DNA from: Acestrorhynchus altus
Taxonomy: Eukaryota; Chordata; Actinopteri; Characiformes; Acestrorhynchidae
Assembly: GCA_034509495.1 (NCBI GenBank)
Contig: CM067503.1
Coordinates: 24,738,316 to 24,802,315 of the forward strand
Direction: 5' to 3'
DNA length: 64,000 nucleotides
Shown: piece by piece, positions 11,808-23,460 of the stretch
Position numbering within the stretch: the first letter of the stretch is position 1
How the letters are laid out: each line of letters opens with the position of its first letter
Program-made: the position numbers and the translations under genes
The notes under the pieces: model-generated
Told to the model about the DNA's origin: nothing
The model's database searches: none
What the model saw: the letters and a program-made list of their open reading frames with translations, nothing else

Positions 11808-12250
11808 TGTGAGAACCTACCAATAGTGGACTGAGGAGAGGCAAACCATGAACCAGCAGAAGAGTGTTGGACATTTGAGGCTCATCAAGATGAGTTGAAC
11901 TGACACAAGAGTTACTGTGTATAGAAATGTTTAACGATTGTTTAATGAAGTCACAACACACAATGTAGGGTCCCCTGCTGTGTATGGGCCTGCATATCAG
12001 CAGAGTGGACAGAGTGTCCATGCAAAATTACCTACAATGGACACGAGTGTCTGAAATGTACCTCAGAGCAATCAAATGAGTCCTATTTTTTCCATCATCA
12101 TGTGGACGGCTGGTACTTATACACTGTTTACCTTATTTAATCTGCATTGATGCAGCGTAACAACTTAAAGAATTTAAAGGAGCTGCTGCCACGTCTTGGT
12201 GTTAGAGACCACAGATGCCACCTCCAAAGGTCTCGTAGAAAGGGCTCATT
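11808..12250 (+). mobile_element. Tc1/mariner-type transposon fragment, internally deleted
   Basis: Plus-strand sequence follows a widespread fish transposase gene from its middle linker (about 11810-12030) to the first catalytic block, where CATCATGTGGACGGCTGG (about 12097-12114) encodes HHVDGW. It then jumps to the 3' end of the gene at about 12160-12245 (CTGCTGCCACGTCTTGGTG). Stops and frameshifts are frequent. The same family recurs at about 17.74 kb and at 26.18-26.65 kb. Family recognition is from memory. Confidence 0.72.
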
Positions 12251-12312
12251 TGTCGATACATGGAAAAACAACAGCATATTAGACATGCTGTGTGCATGTG
12301 TGTATGCAGTGC

Positions 12313-12326
12313 TCACACACATGCAC

Positions 12327-12411
<85 letters not shown>
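12313..12411. repeat. (CA)n microsatellite
   Basis: About 45 CA units with a short degenerate left edge. It accounts for all four overlapping poly-Thr/His and poly-Cys/Val frames. Confidence 0.97.
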
Positions 12412-12414
<3 letters not shown>

Positions 12415-12625
12415 CAAAGACATTTCCGTGACAGTAGGAGGTTTATAAACCCCAAACTCTCCAGCTGAGCTTGTGCAGGTTCTCGCTTCAGGTTTCATCA
12501 GTTTCCCAAAAGTCACTCATCACCACACTGCTTCAGGAGTTACTGTGGTCAGTATTATTCCAGCGGTGGAAAAATGGACACTCTATTCCTCTCTTCATTC
12601 CATCATTTTCTCTTCTCTCTTCTCT
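12412..12625. other. Short non-coding interval
   Basis: Unique-looking sequence with overlapping short open frames in several frames and none persuasive. Confidence 0.4.
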
Positions 12626-12629
12626 TTAC

Positions 12630-12930
12630 AAGGTGGCAGAACCCCAGCTATGAGTGCAGCTGGCATCGTACTGTGTGTCCCTGTAGGACTATATGGATGT
12701 CATGTGCTCTCCGGTTAGAGTGTGTATGGCTTTTCCACATGCTGAGGGCCGCTTTAATTACCCTGCTCAGCTGTGCATCCACCCACGACCGTCTGTGTCC
12801 GAGTGTGTGGGAATCAGCAGTGTGCACTGGGCCTGCAGCCACACATCTATTCCCAGGTCATATTTGGCTATAATAGTTGTTTATAGGGTTAATGAACATT
12901 AATGTGATTGATTGTGAATGGAAGCTGTGA
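12630..12930. other. Candidate conserved non-coding (enhancer-like) block
   Basis: Repeat-free, locally GC-richer block with a TAATTA homeodomain core at 12755-12760 inside GCTTTAATTACCCTGCT and further ATTAATG and TGATTGATTG motifs near 12895-12915. The 24 bases at 12744-12767 match 22 of 24 with the reverse complement of 53130-53153. Function is inferred; cross-species conservation is untested. Confidence 0.35.
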
Positions 12931-13730
12931 TGTTTGCTTTGTTTTTAGTCCATGTTCCTCATTAATTGGACACAATTTGTCTCTTTGGAGCAGTCTGGAA
13001 AGTACACTATTAAGAGTTAAAAATGGATTGCTTAATTTAGAGAAACATACTCCACTCTGGTGCTAATCACACATTAAAACTATCACTTAGTTTAGGGGGT
13101 TCATTAATGTGGAAAAATTCAAACCACAGCAGAACACAGAGTACAGCGACTTTTTGCTTTTAAAAGTAACCAGAGATACCATAGCAACCACTTAGTGACA
13201 CCTTTGCACCTTTGTATACCAATGCTCTAGTATACACATGAGATTTACTTAGGCTGTGTAACTAGGAGTGTAGTTCTTCAAAATTCTGACAGCTCATTTA
13301 TTAAACTATAAAATATATATTTTATAGTACTTAAACAGCCTTTAGTGAGAAGCTGAAGAAATATCTTTAGTAGACAACATTGCAATGGGAACAACAGAAG
13401 ATGATCAAAAGTGCAATCTTCTGGAACCAGTTAAACTACAGAAATATCAGTGTTACATCTTACTCAGGTTAGTTTGTGCCCCAGTCTCACAACCCCCACC
13501 CCCCACTTCTCAACCACACACACAGACACACACACTGACAGCGCACTCGGCACCAGAGCTGCTGCTCTGTTCACTTGATATGGAGCTGTTAGTGTTCACC
13601 TCTGTCACACTCGCTCGCTTGGGATTGTGGGAAAAACAAGGTGAAATGCCAAGATAAGATCAGCTTGTGACCCTTGACCTACCACTGGCCCTGCTTCCCT
13701 CTCTTTTGCTTTCCACATCTTTTGAATTTA
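12931..13730. other. Non-coding interval, nothing recognised
   Basis: AT-rich on the left; a short degenerate CA stretch lies near 13510-13535. No credible exon. Confidence 0.4.
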
Positions 13731-13732
13731 CA

Positions 13733-13734
13733 TT

Positions 13735-13813
<79 letters not shown>

Positions 13814-13839
13814 ATTTGTGCTCTCTCTCTCTCTCTCTC
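13733..13839. repeat. (TTTC)n then (CT)n microsatellite
   Basis: About twenty TTTC units (13733-13814) followed by a CT tract (13821-13839). They produce the FLSFFLSF and KERKKERK frames. Confidence 0.97.
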
Positions 13840-14173
13840 GTTCTCTCCCTCTTTCAATTTCTCTCTCTATTTTAGTGGGCACTGGGTGGCACCACAGAGC
13901 CGTGTGTATGTGTGTGTGTGATCATTTTGCCCAGCTCACATGTTTTAGTAATTTCCTCAGTCTTCCGTGAAATTATGCAAATATTTTAGTCCTGTTTCCT
14001 CAAGTCTGGAACACCAATTAAGTCTGTCTGCTTCACTTTGTGGCTCGGCTCGTGGCGCTTGCTCACAGGCACGGGTCGGTGGATGAAGAGCAACCAACCA
14101 CCAACTGTAAACTTCACTGCGTTTGTTCTGGAGCTCGAACTAAACAATGGCTCTGTGTTTTTTTCCATTGCAG

Positions 14174-14303
14174 AGTCGTATGGTCTGATCAGAGCCTCTT
14201 GGCTCACCATGATGCTCTTTAACTCTCAACAGTCACAGTTAGTGCCAAATACAGTTCCTCTCCTGCAGCTCAGAGGAAAGTTTTCAACTTTACACTACAG
14301 TCT
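14174..14303 (+). other. Speculative exon-like segment
   Basis: A pyrimidine tract ending CCATTGCAG (acceptor-like, ends 14173) and a GTAAGT donor (14304-14309) bound 130 bases. One of three frames is open throughout, but its translation shows no known domain and resembles no family I know. Such pairings arise by chance in tens of kilobases, so this is a pointer, not a gene call. Confidence 0.15.
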
Positions 14304-14309
14304 GTAAGT

Positions 14310-15885
14310 AGAGGATGAGACATGTTTTTATGATCTGAAAGTGATGAAGAGTTATTAAGGTGTGTACAGAAAGAATTTTGCTGTTTTCATCATTTCTGGG
14401 GTCGAAAGTAGCCAGAAGCAAAAATGAAGTCTCTACATACAGAGTGCAAATCAAATCTAAATATAAATCAACTTGTGACTCACTGTACATGGTGGTCTAC
14501 AGCATCCTGCAGTAAAAGATTATTTTCAAAAAACAACATAAATATAAAAAAAACTACTATGTAACTTTTTAACCTCAGTAAAATGTCTTGCAGCATCCAC
14601 CCTGTGATAATGTGTAATGTTTGTCCTCCCCAATGTCATTTCTCTGAAACGTAGTTATTATTATCATTATTATTGTTGTTATTGTTAATAATTATAATTA
14701 TCAGCCCATATCTTTATTATGGGCAAAAATGAATTCTAAATAATTAAAAAACATTTATACATAGTAGAGATTTTCCATAGGAACCTCTGGTGAGTAGAAC
14801 ATTATGTGAATGTTCTAAATGTTACAATTTTTTTTTTAATGTGTCCAGTTTTCTGGAAGTTCCTAGAACATTTTTATTTAACTTCTTTTTGAATTTACTT
14901 GTTTATTGTCATACTTGAACATGAGAGTTACACATTGGCTATGTATATTTCCAAATGTTGTGCAAGTAATGTATTTTTCATTGCATGCTTATTGTTGGTA
15001 ACATTACTATAGATGTTTCCATAATGTTACTTTTTGTCTTGGGAATGTAGAGTGATTATCCAAGCCTCATCACAAGCGTTTAAATGCATGAATGTCCTGA
15101 CTTTGCAAATGACAAATAAGCCTTGAAGCCTGAAACTATTTTTGAACAAACAACAAAATCATGTACTCATGTACTTTAGGTATCAGTAGGACTGGACATT
15201 TGTAGCAAATATCATCTTTGTTTAACTGAAGGTCAGAATTAATGTAATATTTTAAATGTTTAGTATAAATAAATGTTTATATATATAATGTTTTACTATC
15301 TAGTATATTTTATTGAATGTTGATGATGGTAAGAAATTTAAATAAACTTGTTCTTACCATTTCATTATGTACAAAATGTAGAAGAATTTAGGGATTTCCC
15401 CTTTAAAGATTAGCTGTTTACTTGAAAGAGGTAGTCAGTTTCCCAGCATACAACAAAGGACCTGAAGTGTGTCTTTATTCTTTTCAGTTTGTTGTGAAAT
15501 AAAACACTGCGGCTCCAAAGGGACAGGAGTGAGCTACAGTAAATCAGTCCAGGAGCTGAACAAACACTGCAGAATGACATTAAAGCCACTAAAGGAATTA
15601 GGAGATATGTGTTAATGACTAAAATAGTTATATGGAAATGTCCTTACTGATTATACTGCAGTAGAAATGAGAGAAATGTTAGTATTTAATATTTCACATG
15701 AAATGTCAATATGACATTTTTCTGAATTTGTCTAAAAAATGCAGCCAAACTTAATCATGCACATATAATTTTATGTTAAATTCAGCAAATACACATAACA
15801 GTTAGTTAAAATGTGTAGACATGTCTCTGTAGATGATGTGCCCAAAATGTTATGCATGACAGTATATGAAATTGTATAGAGAAGA
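14310..15885. other. Non-coding interval, nothing recognised
   Basis: AT-rich with a short degenerate ATT/GTT run near 14655-14700. The stretch at about 15490-15600 is less AT-rich and repeat-free, but no function is evident. Confidence 0.4.
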
Positions 15886-15889
15886 AATA

Positions 15890-16075
15890 GTGTCATTAAA
15901 GCTGAACTGTGACAGGTCTGGCCACTCTGGAGGCCCATCGGTGCTGTAAAGATCAGTGACCTATAATAATGAGCGGAACATCCAGAAATTAAGCCCCAGA
16001 CACGAAACACTGAGCTGGACTGGAAAGGGGTCAGTGAATTAATCTCTCTCAGGACAAAGGTGGACATAGATTCTT
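15890..16075. other. Candidate conserved non-coding block
   Basis: Repeat-free, moderately GC-rich island between AT-rich flanks, with ATAATAATGAGC and GAATTAATC motifs and no coding potential. The call rests on composition and motif style only. Confidence 0.25.
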
Positions 16076-16110
16076 TGCTGAGCCATCAAGCATGGCCATG
16101 CAGAATGCAG

Positions 16111-16112
16111 AA

Positions 16113-16177
<65 letters not shown>
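16111..16177. repeat. Poly(A)20 followed by (TA)n
   Basis: Twenty A residues run directly into about 23 TA units. Confidence 0.97.
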
Positions 16178-16179
<2 letters not shown>

Positions 16180-16419
16180 CACACATTCTGGTCATTTAAA
16201 TGTTTTAGGCCAGTGAAAGTACACAAATAATTAGACAGATAAGATAATAAATTTGTGGTATGAAATGGTTGTGTTAATGTGCCCAGAGGTTTATTCACTC
16301 CCATTTTATACAATGCATTTGTATTTTAATGTTTTAAGCCTCAGCATCTAACTTGTTATTTATGACAAAGAAACAATTACTGTCCACAGATTTTGTTTCA
16401 ATTGATTTTTAGAAGCTGC

Positions 16420-17250
16420 AGTGAATGAATGTTGAATTGTCCACTTTCAGAACACAATGCCTCACAGTTCACCTCTTTAGGCCTTTCCGAAAAGGTTCAA
16501 GTTAGGACTCTGACTTTAGTGTCTTTAGTGTTTTCCTGTAAAATGTTTTTATGCATCGTTTAAATATTTGTTCTCTCAATGAATCCAAGGCATTCAGGAT
16601 TTGGGGCCGCAAAGCAGACCCAAATAATCATGCTGCCTCCACCATGCTTCATAGCTGGGATGAGGTTTTAGTGTTGGTGAGCAGTTTTCTATTTCCTTAA
16701 ACATTGTGTTTTGTGCTGAGTTCCAGTTTTTTCTCATTCATCTATAGGACAGTGTGGGACCTCTAGGTTGCCTTAGCCAAACTGCTTCCTTTGTAGTTTC
16801 CTTCCTTGAAGAAAATACTTTTTCACTGTTTTTTTTTCCTCATAGTCGAGACATGGTAGAAACAAATATTTTTGCATTTTGTCTTTTGTAACCACCCTTC
16901 GAATCTTGTCAGGATTACCAGCAGTTTTGAAATTTCTCCTTTTGTAGTCAGTTGTTTAACTGATATACTGGGTTTTTTTTCTAAACTGTTGTAGCCTTTT
17001 CCAGCTTTTTACATCTTAATAACACATCTACAGTTTTCTGAAAGTTGTTTGCATTACAGCATAGTTCACACAATCCTGTCTTGCATATGAAGAATGGATT
17101 TGTCAGTACCCAGCTTTGTGTGTTTTTAATTAATGGGTAAAGCACGTGTGAAACCCATTCTTCTCGTCTCATTAATTGGAAACACCTTTTGCCAGTTAGA
17201 GCTTTATTGATACAGATGCTCACTTACCTCTTCAGGCCTGCACTGTGGAT
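16420..17250 (-). mobile_element. Tc1-like transposon relic
   Basis: On the minus strand, the complement of about 16610-16650 encodes GGSMIIWVCFAAP, matching the GGGS(V/I)M(V/I)W..F core of Tc1 DDE transposases. Downstream plus-strand text is the antisense of a degraded N-terminal half (about 16850-17000) and 5' leader (about 17000-17230). Stops and frameshifts are widespread. It may extend right to about 17540, but terminal inverted repeats were not found. Confidence 0.7.
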
Positions 17251-17541
17251 ATTTTCTAAATATGCTTGCATGTTATCAGTTTTATTGACATGGGGTTTGT
17301 CTATAATTGTGACTTGTGACAAGAATCAGACCACATTTTAAATAAACCATGCAGATTGTTCCCAAAAATACTTACTTATTTTCTCTTGCAGTTTTTCTAC
17401 TCAACTGAACAAATATAGTACCCAGAGTTCACATAGAAGATCACTTACCAAACTTGTGTGAGTCTAAATGTATTCTTCTAACCAACATATCAGTAACCTT
17501 ATTAATGAACACCAATATTTACGAAAAACTGCTGCCTTAAT

Positions 17542-17690
17542 GTTTATTTGGGTATATTTTACAGTTATATAGCGTTTTACAGGTACACACACTCACTAAC
17601 CACTGACTTTAAGTTTATCTGGTTTTATTCTAATGTTATATGGAGTTTTACAGGTTAACACTCTCAATGACCACTGATTTTTGTTCAGGT
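17542..17690. repeat. 71-bp tandem repeat, two copies
   Basis: Two units about 71 bp apart share a GTTATAT.G.GTTTTACAGGT segment and CACT.A..GACCACTGA-type segments; CACTGA lies at 17601 and again at 17672. The same unit occurs in reverse orientation at about 43131-43365. Confidence 0.75.
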
Positions 17691-17734
17691 AAACAAACTA
17701 TATTAATAGCTCACTAACGTGATCCATGTAGTCC

Positions 17735-17850
17735 TCACCTAGCAGCTTAAAGGATTTAAAGGATTTGCTTATATCTTGGTGCCAAATCCCACAGGACAAC
17801 ATGAGAGGCACTGTGAAGTCCACACTTTGAATGGGTCAGAATTATTGGTC
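17735..17850 (+). mobile_element. Short Tc1/mariner transposon fragment
   Basis: The order TTAAAGGATTTGCTTATATC, TCTTGGTGCCAAATCCCACA and AAGTCCACAC matches the transposase C-terminal region of the family also seen at 12.16-12.25 kb and, antisense, near 26.25 kb. Only about 110 bases remain. Confidence 0.55.
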
Positions 17851-18325
17851 ACTGTCTTCATTTGGGACCTATAACACAGTAGGTGTTGCTTTACTGCATG
17901 TTTGACTTGCTATAGATTAAATTGAATGCAAGTCTCTACAAAATGTCTTCTTATTTATTAATAAAGATTGGCTAACCTGTTCCAGAAGCAGCCATGAAAG
18001 CCTAAACCATGACACTGTGCTGCCCTGTGGAGGTTGTTGGTGATGTCAAAGTCTGTTCTTTATGTCTTCAATGTATGTCAAATACAAAATAATTTACTTT
18101 ACCATTCCAGTACTTCCAGAAGGGATTGTGTATGCTTACATGTTGTTGCTAACACTGAAACAGGCACTGAAAGTTTTGAATCCTTTTACTTTTTATGTTT
18201 CAAACAAGAAAAAAAAAACTTTCAGAGGAATTATAGACATTTTCAAAAAAAATAAAAACAGGGCTAAAAGCATGTCACTGAGGGAATAAAGTCATTTTGT
18301 CCTGTTCTTAGACTCCTGTGGTGCT
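17851..18325. other. Non-coding interval, nothing recognised
   Basis: No credible gene or named repeat; A-rich tracts near 18210 and 18246. Confidence 0.4.
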
Positions 18326-18329
18326 TTAT

Positions 18330-18650
18330 TTACTCCCCATCCGGAGACAGTGTGTTGATAAATGAGGCGGAGCTCGAGGGTCTCTCTTCGTCAGGGAAAT
18401 GGGAGGAGGTGGGGGGATATTGATGGCCGTTCTCTCCAAGCCTTCAGGATGATTAATACAGGCGCTGTGTCCAGTGTGGCCCAGCGGCCACGGGACAGCA
18501 TTGGCTGGTGTGTTTGGAGAGGCAGCTAACATCAAAGACTCCCGCTGCGAGTGTTAAGAAAATACTGCAGTGTGGGTCAGCGCAAATGAATCCGCAAGGA
18601 GCCCGAAAACATTCCTGATGATGGTGGCGTCCATATATTATTGCTCTCAT
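18330..18650. other. Candidate conserved non-coding block with raised CpG
   Basis: A 320-bp repeat-free island, clearly richer in G+C and CpG than its flanks, with GATTAATACAGGCGC, CATCAAAG and CCGCTGCGAG motifs. The minus-strand open frames (18326-18535, 18453-18650) have no known domain. It could be an enhancer, an unrecognised exon or an old unique remnant. Confidence 0.3.
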
Positions 18651-18656
18651 GCAGAT

Positions 18657-18760
18657 CAGGGGCCATATTCACAAAATGTTTATTAATATTCTTACTTAAA
18701 AAAAATACTAAGTAGTTTAAGTGCTCTTAAAATTCAGTTAAATCTGCAGAGATGGTAAGA
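18657..18760. mobile_element. Possible hAT-type terminal fragment
   Basis: CAGGGGCCATATTCACAAAA at 18657 has the CAGGG(G)C style of a hAT terminal inverted repeat and the wording of a common fish MITE. A matching right end was not found, so only the left end is claimed. Confidence 0.35.
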
Positions 18761-19639
18761 AACACAACAACTCAGGAAAAAAAATTAACCAATGATGGAT
18801 GAGAGAGACATCAGTAAACAAGTCATGCCAACTACAGTTGACACTAAAGCAGTTAAGAAGAAACAGGCTGATATTTACTATAAAAATCAGGCAGGCAAGA
18901 AAGTAAGAGATTAAAACACTACCTCTAATTTTAACCTTGTTAAAGTAAACAGCCATTCCAGAAATTAAATTATTCAAAATTCAAGCAATTTAAACAATTA
19001 AAACTCCTTCTCATTCTGAGATAAGGGTTAAGCCATAGTAAGGTCTAAAAACAAGAACAACCCTGAGTTCCATTCCAATCTCTTTATTCCTAAAGAATTA
19101 AACAGATGGTGCCTTTAAAACATATTGAAGATATATGTACATTTACCCTGAAGGCATTTGGGAGACTGGCTTATCAAGGGTGACGTAGCCCTTTTGGCCC
19201 TCAGCCCTCACTGTGAGGGCAGAATCCTACCTTGTGTTCTCAGCTTTGTAAGTCAGGAATTCCTTGACACATCAGCATAAATCACATACGGTTGGAAACT
19301 GCAGAACCTACTCTTTCTAACATTAGTGATTATCTTGTAGTGCAGTGAAGCATCTGAGAGTAATTCATTGTGGAAAATCATACTTTTATAAAATGTATAA
19401 CTGTTTTTAGAATCTCCTGTTACTAAAATCCAATATAATAAAGCAATTTTTATTAACTGAGATGTTGGTCAAGTTGGCCCTGAACAAATAATTTCAGGTT
19501 TGGGCTGCTACAACAAGCAGTTTTAGAGATTGGCATGGATGCAAGAGGCAAAATCAGCCAAAGAAATTAAGACTGCCTGAATTTTTTAATATATTTTGTC
19601 ACAGTAATAAGCTATATTATACAATGTCATATTTTTTTT
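18761..19639. other. Non-coding interval, nothing recognised
   Basis: AT-rich; open frames are short and featureless. Confidence 0.4.
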
Positions 19640-20240
19640 TGATTCTCAACTTATAGACACCAAACATGAAGAAATATGCATTTGAAGTCCTGTCGATCGT
19701 CAGATCCAAATATATATGTGAGCAACTATTCTCCACCATGAACTACACACATTCACAGAGACAGCTTAAAGTCCTGTAAAGGTGAAAGTGACTTCATACA
19801 GCCCCGATCTGGTTCAGGAGCAGAAGTCCTTCAGAAGTTTTTCATTGTTTAGTGACACAATGCTTTTTTTCCAGTGTATTTTTTAAATTCAGGTCCACTC
19901 TCCGTTACACTCTCTGAAAGCCCAAAATCACGAAATAAGGATGACGGCTCACAACATGTTTTTGCTTTTGTTTGCTACATAAATAATTTAAGTTCAGCTT
20001 TTTAGTTCATTTGAAAGAGACCTTCAACTCAACAGGTTGCTTTGTTTTAAGAATTCAAAATGTTCAAAAAGTGTTAATTAAATAAATAATATCTAATTTT
20101 ATTGGATTTCAAACACACTATAGTTGTTTATACAAACTGTAAAGGTAAGAAAAAGCAATATATACTGTGTATCTTCAAAAATTATTTGCAGCTCCCAGTG
20201 TCCAAACAGCTCTTTGGGTGTTAAAGGTTGGCAACCCCTG
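19640..20240 (+). mobile_element. hAT transposon relic (3' part with terminal repeat)
   Basis: Plus-strand codons at about 19676-19775 give RSKYICEQLFSTMNYTHSQ, the conserved C-terminal hAT dimerisation signature (CEQ.FS.MN). Non-coding 3' sequence follows to AAAGGTTGGCAACCCCTG, ending near 20240, the complement of a CAGGGGTTGCCAACCTTT-type hAT terminus. The 5' and catalytic parts are absent or unrecognisable. The style is closest to Charlie-like hATs. Confidence 0.75.
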
Positions 20241-20439
20241 CACTAGAGGAACATCAAAACAGAAAAAAAACAAAGAAAGTGAGAAAATATGATGAAAAGT
20301 ACTTGGAATATTTTACGAGTTATTGACAAGATGACAGAAACTCTGTTTGATCTCTCCATGCCAACTAGAAACTCCTGGGCCTGGGGATGTTACACATTGC
20401 ATCAGTGGTGGCTATTAGAGCTCAGGCTTTAGGTCAGGT

Positions 20440-20755
20440 TATACAGGGTCAGTCATTATCTTATAAAGTTCAGCCTACTTGGAGTCATCGGGCGCAAGGC
20501 AGGAATACCCAGGGTGCTCGTCCATTGCAGGCTACCACACAGGGTACCATATAGGATAAATTGCCTGGGGGTATTGCCAGGGTAAATTCCCATGCGCATT
20601 TTTGTGAGGTGGGAGGAAACCGGAATCCCCAGAGGAAGCCAGCACAGACATGGGGAGAACATATGACACTCCTCACAGAGAGCGACCTGAGTGGGGATCG
20701 AACCAACAACCTCAGGACCCTGGAGCAGTGCCACACCCTATGGCACCACCGTGTA
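20440..20755 (-). mobile_element. tRNA-derived SINE, minus orientation
   Basis: On the minus strand the head begins near 20753 with CACGGTGGTGCCATAGG (degenerate box A) and has a perfect box B, GGTTCGATCCC (complement of 20694-20704). The body contains GGTTTCCTCCCACC and CCTTGCGCCCGATGACTCCA, hallmarks of a very abundant fish SINE, and the tail ends in GATAATGACTGA-type repeats at about 20450. It is not a tRNA gene. Confidence 0.78.
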
Positions 20756-21535
20756 TAAAATGATTGTGTGCACATCATGTTACAAAATATTTGCTACATA
20801 TTTTAGTCATATATGTATATGTTTTGTTAATACTACACAGTTAAAATGCAAACATCATTCTACTAAATAAAATGAACTAAAATTGCAGGCTTGCACTTTT
20901 CAAAATCCAGAAATCATTAGGCCTTCTCTGAAATTCTAGAGAGCCTTCATGGCTCCCACAACAGTGATTACTAGTTTGATCTTGTGTAACAGTGAAGATT
21001 AATATCCAGCTGTTTGCTGTACGTCACTGTGATAAAATCCCCAACTGCAGTTCCTCTCATTTTATTTTCCTCACTCTTTCTTTCACACTTTTTTAAATAA
21101 AGGAGCCTGAGGTAGTGTGTAAATGATTCATGTTCCTCAGTACATATAAGAAAAATAAATTGCAAAAATGCTTTTTGACAACATGAAAACCATATATTTA
21201 TGTATATTGGCCTATTCTGCCTAAAGACATTTCGTTCTGCCCATTCAGCCTGCAGTAGTTGAACCCTGTCAATTCAGTTGATTTTAGCTGATTTACAGAT
21301 TAATATGTCTGTATTTGTTTCTTTCTTAGGAGCTGCAAGCTAAGACATTCTGAGTCTATTTTTCTGTGTTTGTGACAAAAAGACATTTGAAAGAATTTTC
21401 TTATCAGTCTGAATTGTATATCTGTCTTCAGGTTGTTCCATTAATTAGTTAGAATATTCCCACCTGTTTGAACCAGATTTAGTCACACAGAGTTTATTCA
21501 TACTACTGTTTTCAGAAAGAATCTGGGGAGGAAAA
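20756..21535. other. Non-coding interval, nothing recognised
   Basis: AT-rich with no named repeat. Confidence 0.4.
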
Positions 21536-21960
21536 GGCAGTGGCTAATGCTCTCACTCAAACTCCAGCATGTCATTAAGAGTAACGTACACTTCCTGAAG
21601 CTCTTGACGACTGAATTCTCCTTTATGTTCTGCTCCTTCCTCCACAACTACTTATAGCGTCTCCTTAAGTATACCAATTTAGATGAACTCATCACATCAA
21701 TGGCTCACTGTTAGCAGCCCATTGATGTGGAACTACGGCACTGAATGGCCTTTCCCATGCCTCCACTGGGGAACCTGTGCAGGTAACACAGGGAACACCT
21801 GTTTCCCAGGTTACCGAGACCACTGCACCTGAAATTTTAGCAAAGACCCCTGCTATTGAGAGCTGGTCATGATAAGGCTGCCCCAGAGATGAACAGCGGA
21901 AACTCGATAATGAAAGGAGAGTCCTGATGAATCTGGTGGCATGAATCTGGAAAAAACAGA
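21536..21960. other. Less AT-rich unique interval with an imperfect palindrome
   Basis: Repeat-free stretch containing an imperfect inverted repeat around 21780-21820 (GGTAACACAGGGAA versus TTTCCCAGGTTACC). No open frame of note. Confidence 0.3.
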
Positions 21961-23374
21961 GCAGTAACTGTAGTGCAACTGTTGCTTGCGCAGCATATTC
22001 ATCTATATTATAATTAACAGGCCCTTTAAAATAATCAACTTAAACATCTTTTTTTTAGTTAAGAGTGAAAATTAGGCTGCTTTAAATGACTGAATTAAAA
22101 ATGTCACAATTTTTTTAATTATTAATATCAAATTTTATAACTTGATATAATGTGTTATTAAGTGATTTATACAATTTCGATTTTCAATTTTGATTAAAAT
22201 GTATTAAACTGTGACCATTTCCTCTGATTTGTGTTCAATAAAAAAGAAGAAGTCTCATACATGAATATGGAAATGTTCACCAAACATTTATCTTCCATTC
22301 TTGTTCATAATTTAATTCAAAAAGATAAAATATGATGTTATTTATGTTCAACACATGTAAAGTGACATTTTAAGGCTCACACTCTGGCCAAAAACACTGT
22401 AAAAAATTATTGTTTATAAGAAGGTGTGTAATCTGACTAGTTTATTAGTTAACTTTAATTCCATTCATATATTTTTTTATTACATTCAGAAGTTATTTAG
22501 TTTTTTTTCCTGATTACATTTTGTACAGTTATACATGTTCTACTATTTGGTTAAACATTGATAAATTAAATGATAAAAACTCTGATCTATTTCAAACTGT
22601 GATCTATTTCAGTATTTTCTTCATGTATACAGATATGAAAATAATATAGACATTAATGGGTTAACAGGATGTGAGACTAGTTGAATTACAATTGAAACAT
22701 CAAATAACAACAACAAATGACAGATTATTACATCCCTCCTGTCTAATTTAAAGGTGGTGGTAGAGTAATATTACAGCATTTTACTTGAATATGACTAGGG
22801 ATATGCAGTGTTACACAGTTATTGCAAGTGTTGTCTTGCCTGCTTCACCAGAGTTACACAGTGGAGGTGGCAGTATGCCAAACCTGGAGTAGCATTAATA
22901 TAGACAATTATTATCATCACAGTGTTTTTCAAATCACTACTGAAACATGTAATATGTTTTAAAATGAGGTTTGTATTTTTTGATAATTTGTAAGAAATGG
23001 AGAACAGTGGCAATGCAAAATATGAGATAGAAGACATGTATAGTCTTTGCAAAATAAATAAAATTACATTAAAAAGAATTTTTGTTTACTGTTTATTGGG
23101 CAACTCTAGTAGTGAAGCTCAGAAACCCAGTGTTTTACTGGTTAGTTTTAAAACCAGTAAATGAATGGGGTGTATTTCTTTTATATTTTATACCTCAGGA
23201 GTGTGTAGGTGGTTTATAGGATGACTGTGCTTTAGCTGCTGTGAAATGAAAAGCATCACTGAAGTAAATCAGGGTTATTAGCTGGAGCACTGGAGCTGCA
23301 GGGTTTCTGCAGAAAAATCTCAGGCTTTATGAAGTAAATCTCTTTTACTTGGTGGATTCAGATGACCTGATCCA
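21961..23374. other. AT-rich non-coding interval
   Basis: No credible gene or named repeat. Confidence 0.4.
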
Positions 23375-23381
23375 GTGTGTG

Positions 23382-23454
<73 letters not shown>
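23375..23454. repeat. (GT)n microsatellite
   Basis: About 39 GT units with one TT interruption. Confidence 0.97.

Positions 23455-23460
<6 letters not shown>

Noticed and set aside
20690..20753. tRNA gene (perfect box B)
   Set aside because: Box A is degenerate, the cloverleaf cannot be formed and the downstream text is a known SINE body.
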